Assembly (NCBI RefSeq): GCF_016595155.1
Contig: NZ_JAENGP010000003.1
Location: forward strand, 124,001-188,000
Length of the DNA: 64,000 nucleotides
Direction of reading: 5' to 3'
DNA from: Advenella mandrilli
GTDB taxonomy: Bacteria > Pseudomonadota > Gammaproteobacteria > Burkholderiales > Burkholderiaceae_B
The notes below the pieces were generated by a model that was not told the origin of the DNA, did not search any database, and was given only the letters and a program-made list of their open reading frames with translations. Shown piece by piece: positions 58,380 to 64,000 of this stretch. A program made the position numbers and the translations under genes. How positions within the stretch are numbered: the stretch's first letter is position 1; each line of letters begins with the position of its first letter.

Positions 58380-59948
58380 ATGATGCACCGGCTTTTACTG
58401 CTTGCAGCGGGCGCCTTGCACGCCCTGAGTTTTTCTGTTTCCCCGCTTCCTGCATGGAGCCTGCCGTTAACGCAAATCCTTACCCTAGCCATATTGGCCT
58501 GGTATGTGCTTAGAGCGGGCAACGTACGCCAGGCCGCCTGGCATGCTGCCTGGTTCAGCATCAGCAATTTCTGCACGGGCATCTATTGGCTGTTCATTAG
58601 CATGAATACTTACGGGGCACTGGCTGCCCCGCTGGCGGCCGCCGCTGTCTTCCTGCTGTCGGCCTACCTAAGCCTTTATCCCATCCTCGCGGCCAGCGTA
58701 ACCCGCTACCTGTCGCGCAGCTCAATAGCCAGTTTTGTGCTGGTCTGGGCCAGCAGCATGGCGCTGTCAGAATGGCTGCGCAGCTTCATCTTTACCGGTT
58801 TCCCCTGGAACAGTACGGGCTATGCCCACACAGGCAGCATCCTGTCCGCCTGGGCGCCCGTGCTGGGCGTTTACGGTGTGGGTTTCATGGCAGCACTGGT
58901 ATCCGCATTGCTTGCAGCCTATTTTGCTTTCCTGCAAAAACAGCAGCGTAAAGCCGCCACCCTTTGCCTGGCATCCATGGCCGGCCTGCTTGTCATTAGT
59001 TTTGGCCTGAAACAAATTACCTGGCACCAGCCCCATGGCAACCCTATCTCCATCAGACTTATTCAGGGCAATATTTCACAAGACCGAAAATTCCACCCAG
59101 ATACTATGCTGGAAAGCATCCACGAGAATCTTGACCTTGCCTTACTAGCACCCGCCAATCCCGATGCCCCCGCAAAAGTCATCATTTTTCCGGAAACCAT
59201 TATTCCCGGTTTCCAGGACAGGATGAGCCCGCAATTCTGGCAATCAGTCACCCAATTGGCCGAAAACACCCAAAGTGTTTTTTTCATGGGCGTACCCCTG
59301 CGCACCCTGGATCATCGTGGCCAGCGCTACACCAATAGCGTGATCGCCCTTGATGGCAAGACAAGCGTTGAAGCATTAATGTCCGGCCTTGGGCTGCCGG
59401 TTTATGACAAACAGCACCTGGTTCCCTTTGGCGAATTTATTCCCTACGGTTTTCGCTGGTTTGTGCACGCCATTGGCATCCCCCTTGGTGATTTTGACCG
59501 TGGCACCGCTTTACAACAAAACTTCGTGGTGCAAGACCAAGTTTTTGCCCCTAACATTTGCTATGAAGATGTCTTTGGCGAAGAGCTGTTGCCTGCCCTA
59601 TTTACCCGCCCGGACGGCTCACCCGGTGCCAGTATTATGTTTAACGTGAGTAACCTGGCCTGGTTTGGCGATACTTTTGCCCTGGGGCAGCATTTGCAAA
59701 TTGCCCGCATGCGCAGCATGGAAACCGCCCGCCCAATGGTACGTGCCACCAATACCGGTACAACCGCCGCCATAGACGCCAATGGCAACTTAATTGCCGC
59801 CCTGCCTACCACCATTCCGGGTGTATTGGATGTACAGGTACAGGGAACGCAAGGCCATACCCTTTATGCACGCACCGGAAACAGCCTGATCATTATATTG
59901 TCATTGCTTTGCATTGGCCTGGGCATGTTTTTCAGAAAAAAACCTTAA
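58380..59948 (+). CDS. lnt: Apolipoprotein N-acyltransferase
   Basis: A 522-residue inner-membrane enzyme that adds the third acyl chain to the N-terminal Cys of lipoproteins. Several helices occupy about 1-200, with SEWLRSFIFTGFPWNSTGYA. The nitrilase-like periplasmic domain has the catalytic Glu in FPETIIPGF and the nucleophile Cys in ICYEDVFGEE, with the Lys in the VPFGEFIPYG region. A terminal helix (about 497-516) precedes the charged end. It follows corC by three bases. The OmpA-like lipoprotein at 5146 would be a substrate. Confidence 0.97.
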   Translation: MMHRLLLLAAGALHALSFSVSPLPAWSLPLTQILTLAILAWYVLRAGNVRQAAWHAAWFSISNFCTGIYWLFISMNTYGALAAPLAAAAVFLLSAYLSLYPILAASVTRYLSRSSIASFVLVWASSMALSEWLRSFIFTGFPWNSTGYAHTGSILSAWAPVLGVYGVGFMAALVSALLAAYFAFLQKQQRKAATLCLASMAGLLVISFGLKQITWHQPHGNPISIRLIQGNISQDRKFHPDTMLESIHENLDLALLAPANPDAPAKVIIFPETIIPGFQDRMSPQFWQSVTQLAENTQSVFFMGVPLRTLDHRGQRYTNSVIALDGKTSVEALMSGLGLPVYDKQHLVPFGEFIPYGFRWFVHAIGIPLGDFDRGTALQQNFVVQDQVFAPNICYEDVFGEELLPALFTRPDGSPGASIMFNVSNLAWFGDTFALGQHLQIARMRSMETARPMVRATNTGTTAAIDANGNLIAALPTTIPGVLDVQVQGTQGHTLYARTGNSLIIILSLLCIGLGMFFRKKP

Positions 59949-60068
59949 TTATTTTTCAATTAAAAAATCCCAGGCAAGCTTAAGTATCTTTTAATTGGCA
60001 AAAAAACATCACTTTTAAGATCATACAACTAAAATGTGGCTTTTTTGTACACAAGAAGCAAAAAGGTA

Positions 60069-60097
60069 TTGCGCAAAGGTTTAAATACATGCATAAT
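60069..60097 (+). promoter_or_regulatory. Likely sigma-70 promoter of the tRNA cluster
   Basis: TTGCGC (60069-60074) and CATAAT (60092-60097) are separated by 17 bases and resemble a -35/-10 pair. The predicted start near 60104 lies 20 bases before the first tRNA. An AT-rich upstream stretch could act as an UP element. Confidence 0.55.
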
Positions 60098-60123
60098 TCT
60101 AATTCTTCGCTAGTCACTCAATT

Positions 60124-60199
<76 letters not shown>

Positions 60200-60287
60200 A
60201 CTTTCTTTGGAAAGGTTTAGCGAAGTAAGTTGTGATACAGTTTTATCGTTCACAATTAAAATGTAGTACGTTAACAGTTAAAGTCCT

Positions 60288-60363
60288 GTCCCCTTCGTCT
60301 AGAGGCCTAGGACACCACCCTTTCACGGTGGGTACAGGGGTTCGAATCCCCTAGGGGACGCCA
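60288..60363 (+). tRNA. tRNA-Glu (anticodon TTC), copy 1
   Basis: A 76-base cloverleaf beginning GTCCCCTTCGTCTAGAGG. The anticodon stem CCACC/GGTGG closes the loop CTTTCAC with anticodon TTC. The T-arm has GGTTCGAATC and the 3' end carries encoded GCCA. Identical to copy 2 at 60563. Confidence 0.97.
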
Positions 60364-60401
60364 AACTTTTTGTTTGATGTCAGACTTTAACATACCGCTG
60401 C

Positions 60402-60478
60402 GGAGCGGTAGTTCAGTTGGTTAGAATACCGGCCTGTCACGCCGGGGGTCGCGGGTTCGAGTCCCGTCCGCTCCGCCA
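60402..60478 (+). tRNA. tRNA-Asp (anticodon GTC), copy 1
   Basis: A 77-base cloverleaf beginning GGAGCGGTAGTTCAGTTGG. The anticodon loop reads CTGTCAC with anticodon GTC, and the T-arm is GGTTCGAGTC. It ends with encoded GCCA. G34 is the target of the Tgt enzyme encoded at 49692. Identical to copy 2 at 60677. Confidence 0.97.
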
Positions 60479-60486
60479 CAAGATTC

Positions 60487-60517
60487 AAAAGCCCTGACAC
60501 TTTTTCAGGGCCTTTTT
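60487..60517 (+). terminator. Terminator between the two Glu-Asp tRNA units
   Basis: A seven-base-pair stem GCCCTGA/TCAGGGC (60491-60497 with 60505-60511) flanked by A residues and followed by a T-tract (60513-60517). It separates the first tRNA unit from the duplicate. Confidence 0.85.
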
Positions 60518-60562
60518 AATGCTACACCATATGCAGCATTAAAATCAGTTAAACAAAGTCCT

Positions 60563-60638
60563 GTCCCCTTCGTCTAGAGGCCTAGGACACCACCCTTTCA
60601 CGGTGGGTACAGGGGTTCGAATCCCCTAGGGGACGCCA
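60563..60638 (+). tRNA. tRNA-Glu (anticodon TTC), copy 2
   Basis: Identical in sequence to the copy at 60288-60363, including the encoded GCCA end and the anticodon TTC. Confidence 0.97.
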
Positions 60639-60676
60639 AACTTTTTGTTTGATGCTAGACTTTAACATACCGCTGC

Positions 60677-60753
60677 GGAGCGGTAGTTCAGTTGGTTAGA
60701 ATACCGGCCTGTCACGCCGGGGGTCGCGGGTTCGAGTCCCGTCCGCTCCGCCA
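60677..60753 (+). tRNA. tRNA-Asp (anticodon GTC), copy 2
   Basis: Identical in sequence to the copy at 60402-60478, with anticodon GTC and encoded GCCA. Confidence 0.97.
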
Positions 60754-60762
60754 CAAAATTTC

Positions 60763-60800
60763 AAAAAGCCCTTAGCTTGAATAAAGTTAAGGGCTTTTTT
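60763..60800 (+). terminator. Terminator at the end of the tRNA cluster
   Basis: AAAAAGCCCTTA pairs with TAAGGGCTTTTT (60763-60774 with 60788-60799) around a loop with a small inner CTT/AAG stem, then a T-run. The following 163 bases to the next gene hold nothing else I can identify. Confidence 0.9.
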
Positions 60801-60963
60801 CATTTCTGGCAGTAACTCTTCGCTATCTCAGTAGCACGCTCAGTTCAGTGGAGACCGAATCCGCAATAAGGCATAAGCAAATTACTACTTATTGTTTTTC
60901 ATGCATAACAGCGGTCGTTATACTTGTAAGTAATATAAACCCATTTACTTAGAGTTTAAAATA

Positions 60964-61506
60964 ATGAGCCGTTTAACTATTCATACCCTGGACACGGTAC
61001 CTGCTGAAGCCAGCGAACGTCTGCAAAATGTCAAAAAAAACAATGGATTCATTCCTAACCTGATTGGCGTTCTGGCCAATGCGCCAACCGCCCTGGAAAC
61101 TTATCAGGTTGTTGGCGGCATTAATGCCCGCAACGGCTTTAGCGATGCCGAGCGTGAAGTTGTTCAAATTACGGCGGCCACCCTGAATGGCTGCGGTTTC
61201 TGTGTTGCCGGTCACACCGCGATTACCCGCAAAAAAAACCTGATGCCCGAAGAGTTGATCCAGGCTTTACGTAATACCCAGGCGCTTAGCGATCCAAAAC
61301 TGAATGCACTGGCACAATTCACCATTGCCATTATGGAAAGCAAAGGTCAGGTTTCCAACGAACAGCTTAATGATTTCCTGGCTGCCGGTTATACACAAAG
61401 CAATGCACTTGATGCCGTTCTGGGTGTTAGCCTGGCAACCTTATGCAACTATGCCAACAACCTGGCCCAAACCCCCATCAATCCCGAACTGCAGCCTTTT
61501 GCCTAA
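60964..61506 (+). CDS. Carboxymuconolactone decarboxylase/AhpD-family protein
   Basis: A 180-residue all-helical protein of the AhpD/CMD fold. It has the redox motif CGFCVAGH (Cys77, Cys80, His84), which in AhpD forms a reducible disulfide used in peroxide reduction; EREVVQIT supplies the conserved Glu of the AhpD relay, and TAITRKKN follows the motif. It is the first of a same-strand series: an acyl-CoA-dehydrogenase-like protein 35 bases later, then rubredoxin and an ABC transporter. It could be a peroxidase or thiol redox partner for the flavoprotein. No signal peptide is seen. Confidence 0.9.
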   Translation: MSRLTIHTLDTVPAEASERLQNVKKNNGFIPNLIGVLANAPTALETYQVVGGINARNGFSDAEREVVQITAATLNGCGFCVAGHTAITRKKNLMPEELIQALRNTQALSDPKLNALAQFTIAIMESKGQVSNEQLNDFLAAGYTQSNALDAVLGVSLATLCNYANNLAQTPINPELQPFA

Positions 61507-61541
61507 GCCTTTATTTATACCCGCCAGTAAGGAATACCGTT

Positions 61542-62669
61542 GTGAGTCAAACCACCCGCACCACCACCCTGATTGAGTCAGTTGCCGCCCTGGTAAAAAC
61601 TGAATTAGCCCCATTAACCAATGCCATTGACCAGGAAGGGTTATATCCCGCCGATTTCCTGCACAAACTGGGCGCGCTGGGCGGCTTTGCTTCCGCCATT
61701 CCCAAAGCGTATGGTGGTCTGGAGCTGGGCCTGGATAGTCAAATTGACATCACAAGCCTGGTGGGCCGTGAATGCGGCTCCACCGCTTTCCTTACCTGGT
61801 GCCAGTCCACCTGCGCCTGGTATTTATTGCACGCCCCCAACGAAACCGTCAGGGCGCGCTATCTGCCACAGGTGGCACAAGGCAAACTGCTGGCAGGCAC
61901 CGGCATGTCCAATACGGTCAAGCATCTTGCCGGTATTGAAAAAATTCATCTGTCCGCCGTACGTGAAGGTGACGGTTATATTGTCAGTGGTTCATTGCCC
62001 TGGGTTTCCAATATTGGCAAAGATCACCTGGCCATTGTCGCTGCATCGGTGGGCGAAGAAGGCTATATCATGTTTGCCGTACGTGGCGATACCGAGGGCC
62101 TGAGCCTGAACCCCTGCCCCGAATTTTCTGGATTGGAAGGCACCCAAACCCTTAATATGCGCTTCAGAAACGTGCGCATCCAGGCCGATGACGTACTGGC
62201 CCAGCCCGATCAATTCAAATCATTCATTGCCCGCATCAAGGCCGGTTTTGTACTGGGCCAGCTTGGCATGGGTTTTGGCATTATTGAAGGCAGCCTGAAA
62301 ACCATCCGTGAAAGCAATGTCACTACTTCACACGTGAACGTTTACCTGGATGAACAGGGTGAAGACATTGCCACCAAATTTGAAGCGTTAAGAAACCAGG
62401 TAAGCAGCTTGGCACCCCAGGCTGAAAACGGCACCGCCCTTATTCTGGATATTTTACGTGCCCGCGCCAATGGCTCTGAAGCCACCCTGGCCGCAGCGCA
62501 ATCTGCCCTGCTGCATGCCGGTGCCAAAGGCTATCTAATGCGCCACCCAGCACAGCGTCGCCTGCGTGAGGCCATTTTTGTGGCCATTGTCACCCCGGCC
62601 CTGAAGCACTTGCGTAAAGAAATTCACGATATTGAACAGGCCCAACAAGCCAAAGCAGAGGCAGCATAA
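61542..62669 (+). CDS. Acyl-CoA-dehydrogenase-fold flavoprotein lacking the usual catalytic Glu
   Basis: A 375-residue protein starting at a GTG with AAGGA ten bases upstream. The three-domain acyl-CoA dehydrogenase layout is recognisable: helical domain 1-115, beta domain 116-225 (AGTGMSNTVKHLAG, then SGSLPWVSNIGK) and C-terminal helices 226-375. By motif alignment with LREAIFVAIVTPALKHLR the catalytic Glu of medium-chain dehydrogenases (MRDAKIYQIYEGT) falls at Thr351. Such changes occur in flavin monooxygenases of this fold, such as DszC-like enzymes, so oxygenase or other chemistry is more likely than beta-oxidation. The stop overlaps the rubredoxin start (TAATG), which suggests electron transfer from rubredoxin. 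Confidence 0.85.
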   Translation: MSQTTRTTTLIESVAALVKTELAPLTNAIDQEGLYPADFLHKLGALGGFASAIPKAYGGLELGLDSQIDITSLVGRECGSTAFLTWCQSTCAWYLLHAPNETVRARYLPQVAQGKLLAGTGMSNTVKHLAGIEKIHLSAVREGDGYIVSGSLPWVSNIGKDHLAIVAASVGEEGYIMFAVRGDTEGLSLNPCPEFSGLEGTQTLNMRFRNVRIQADDVLAQPDQFKSFIARIKAGFVLGQLGMGFGIIEGSLKTIRESNVTTSHVNVYLDEQGEDIATKFEALRNQVSSLAPQAENGTALILDILRARANGSEATLAAAQSALLHAGAKGYLMRHPAQRRLREAIFVAIVTPALKHLRKEIHDIEQAQQAKAEAA

Positions 62670-62833
62670 TGAAACAATGGATGTGTGGCCCCTGCGGTCT
62701 GGTTTATGACGAAGCCCTGGGCATGCCCGAACATGGCCTTGCCCCCGGCACCAAATTCGAGGATATTCCCGATGACTGGGAGTGCCCCGATTGCGGCGTA
62801 ACCAAAGCCGACTTCTACCTTATTCCCGATTAA
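62669..62833 (+). CDS. Rubredoxin
   Basis: A 54-residue one-iron electron carrier read directly from the sequence. MKQWMCGPCGLVYDEALGMP provides the first CxxCG pair and DWECPDCGVTKADF the second, with the conserved PEHGLAPGTKFEDIPDDW between. The TAATG overlap with the flavoprotein stop implies coupled translation and points to that protein as its partner, or to a shared reductase elsewhere. The ABC ATPase gene starts 13 bases later. Confidence 0.96.
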   Translation: MKQWMCGPCGLVYDEALGMPEHGLAPGTKFEDIPDDWECPDCGVTKADFYLIPD

Positions 62834-62846
62834 GCAAGGACCCGTT

Positions 62847-63671
62847 ATGGTGAACCCGACACCGTTGGCCAGGCAGACCGTTCTGGATGCCCAACAAATC
62901 CAACTTAGTTACAGCAGACCCAAACAGTCGCCCACCGTTGTATTGCGCGACTTCTCGCTACAGCTGTCCAAGGGCGAGATTGTTGCCATCCTGGGGCCCA
63001 GCGGTGTGGGCAAGTCTTCCTTGCTGCGTGTGCTGGCCGGCCTGCAAAATGCCGACAAGGGCACCGTAAAGGTCAACAATGAACCCCTGCAAGGTCCACA
63101 TCCGCGCCTGAGCTTTGTTTTTCAGGACCCCAGCCTGCTGCCCTGGCTGAATCTGGAAGAGAACGTCCGGTTTGGCCTGGACTTCAAGCATCAGCCCCAC
63201 ATTTCCCAGGAACAAATCAATGCCCGCGTGCAAGCAGCCATTGAAGAAGTCAATCTGACTGCCGCCCGATTGCGCCACCCGTCCGAGCTGTCAGGCGGCA
63301 TGGCCCAGCGAGCGGCATTGGCACGCAGCCTGGCCCGCCATCCGGAAATCCTGTTGCTTGACGAGCCTTTCAGCGCCCTGGATGAAATCACCCGCAGTGA
63401 AATGCAGGAACTCCTGTTGCAAATCACGAAAAAACACAAATCGGCCGCCATTTTGGTGACCCACGACATTGATGAGGCCCTGATTGTGGCTGACCGCATC
63501 ATCCTGATCGGCGACCTGCCCGGCCGCCAGATTGGCCAGTGGCAAATCAACCACCCTCACCCAAGAGACACCATTTCTCCTGAACTGACCCGGATCAGGG
63601 TAGAAATTATCCAATTACTCAGGCAGGCTCGTCATAAAACTGTTGCTGTCAACGCCAGCATGGCGGCCTGA
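62847..63671 (+). CDS. ABC transporter ATP-binding protein (nitrate/sulfonate/taurine type)
   Basis: A 274-residue ATPase subunit. Walker A GPSGVGKS (50-57), the Q-loop in FVFQDPSLLPWLN, the signature LSGGMAQRAALARSLA, Walker B ILLLDEPFSALDE and the switch His in LVTHDIDEALIVADRI are all intact. The last part resembles SsuB/TauB/NrtD-type ATPases. The next gene encodes a substrate-binding protein of the matching type. The permease is presumably beyond the window. Confidence 0.95.
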   Translation: MVNPTPLARQTVLDAQQIQLSYSRPKQSPTVVLRDFSLQLSKGEIVAILGPSGVGKSSLLRVLAGLQNADKGTVKVNNEPLQGPHPRLSFVFQDPSLLPWLNLEENVRFGLDFKHQPHISQEQINARVQAAIEEVNLTAARLRHPSELSGGMAQRAALARSLARHPEILLLDEPFSALDEITRSEMQELLLQITKKHKSAAILVTHDIDEALIVADRIILIGDLPGRQIGQWQINHPHPRDTISPELTRIRVEIIQLLRQARHKTVAVNASMAA

Positions 63672-63722
63672 ACACTTTATAAAAAAACAGTTCCTCGCCA
63701 CCTACCGGCCAAGAGAAGACAT

Positions 63723-64000
63723 ATGAAAGACGCTAACAATACTACTTCGGATGCCCGCCGCCAGTTTTTGAAACTGTCAGGCCTGTTTACCGCCATGGGC
63801 GCCCTGCCCTTATTGCAAATGCATAACCTGGCCCGTGCTGCCGACCCCAATGCACCGGTAAAAATTGGTTATTTGCCCATTACCGATGCCACGCCGTTAC
63901 TGGTGGCCGATCATCTGCAATACTACCAGGAGCAGGGGCTTGAGGTAGAAAAGCCCCGCATGTTCCGCAGCTGGGCGCAACTGGTAGAGGCCTTTCTGGC
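63723..64000 (+). CDS. Tat-exported ABC substrate-binding protein, NrtA/SsuA type (3' end beyond window)
   Basis: The first 92 residues of a periplasmic binding protein. The Tat signal ARRQFLKLSGLFTAMGA with the RRxFLK motif is followed by a hydrophobic core and a likely AxA cleavage (ARA-A). The mature part begins VKIGYLPITDATPLLVADH, the typical start of CmpA/NrtA and taurine-type binding proteins, continuing to SWAQLVEAFL. Export in the folded state suggests a bound cofactor or metal, or simply that this family uses Tat. Confidence 0.9.
   Translation, partial: MKDANNTTSDARRQFLKLSGLFTAMGALPLLQMHNLARAADPNAPVKIGYLPITDATPLLVADHLQYYQEQGLEVEKPRMFRSWAQLVEAFL

Larger units (their letters stand above)
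60280..60481 (+). repeat. Direct repeat, copy 1 (tRNA-Glu plus tRNA-Asp unit)
   Basis: About 202 bases carrying tRNA-Glu, the spacer and tRNA-Asp. The unit is repeated at 60555-60756, 275 bases downstream, with only two differences, both in the intergenic spacer (gatgtcagac here, gatgctagac in copy 2). A recent tandem duplication is the simplest origin. Confidence 0.95.
60555..60756 (+). repeat. Direct repeat, copy 2 (tRNA-Glu plus tRNA-Asp unit)
   Basis: The second copy of the 202-base unit that begins at 60280. It has its own downstream terminator. I saw no promoter-like pair in the 37 bases between the first terminator and the repeat, so its promoter is unclear. Confidence 0.95.

Noticed and set aside
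60280-60756. Repeated sequence as a CRISPR or integration site
   Set aside because: The repeats are whole tRNA genes with only two copies; no integrase gene or att-like duplication at a tRNA 3' end is present.

Overview
The window looks like chromosomal core genome from a betaproteobacterium of the order Burkholderiales, most probably an Alcaligenaceae relative with moderate GC. The basis is the gene content and order: queA-tgt-yajC-secD-secF, miaB-phoH(ybeZ)-ybeY-corC-lnt, purC-purE-purK-sua5, tkt-gap-pgk-fba, and a LysR/CaiB/HMG-CoA-lyase group. This is inference from families seen, not a database match.

Layout. 1-3467: a minus-strand GST, LysR, CoA-transferase and HMG-CoA-lyase-like group, cut by the left edge. 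3.6-6.2 kb: a periplasmic di-haem cytochrome c peroxidase with a well-formed FNR-type promoter, and a BamE-like/OmpA-like lipoprotein. 6.2-8.4 kb: a compact queE-queC-queD operon for queuosine precursor synthesis, ending in a GNAT gene. 8.6-11 kb: a zinc alcohol dehydrogenase, a MazG-like pyrophosphohydrolase and an unrecognised tail-anchored protein. 11-18.1 kb: ghrA, an M20 amidohydrolase, a Sua5-type tRNA t6A enzyme, purK, purE, purC and class II aldolase. 18.4-21.8 kb: a DUF2946-like protein followed by cydA-cydB-cydX (the 37-residue CydX is identified here). 21.9-32 kb: a nitrilase-family amidase, an epimerase-like protein, and the pbpC/alpha-2-macroglobulin pair; two orphan IS200/IS605-like hairpin ends lie upstream of the amidase. 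32-36.5 kb: pgk, gap, tkt. 36.7-46.5 kb: rsmE, a barstar-like protein, a patatin-like phospholipase, maeB, an unknown protein with an RR motif, an aminotransferase, a lytic transglycosylase and ubiD. 46.5-48.4 kb: a three-gene membrane-protein operon (DUF883, YqjE, YqjK-like) and upp. 48.6-59.9 kb: tRNA modification, Sec translocase, ribosome maturation and lipoprotein acylation. 60-60.8 kb: five tRNA genes, including a tandemly duplicated Glu-Asp pair.

The most unusual part is the right end (60.9-64 kb): an AhpD-like CxxC protein, an acyl-CoA-dehydrogenase-fold protein whose catalytic glutamate position appears to be Thr, a 54-residue rubredoxin, an ABC ATPase, and the start of a Tat-exported NrtA/SsuA-type binding protein. 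Together they suggest uptake of a small anion or organosulfur/organonitrogen compound coupled to rubredoxin-dependent flavoprotein chemistry. The substrate is unknown and the cluster runs past the window edge.

Gene-poor stretches: 4800-5145 (346 bp) holds the cytochrome c peroxidase promoter and the terminator of the OmpA-like gene and otherwise looks empty. 59949-60963 holds the tRNA genes, a promoter and two terminators. No CRISPR array, rRNA, prophage or complete insertion sequence was found.
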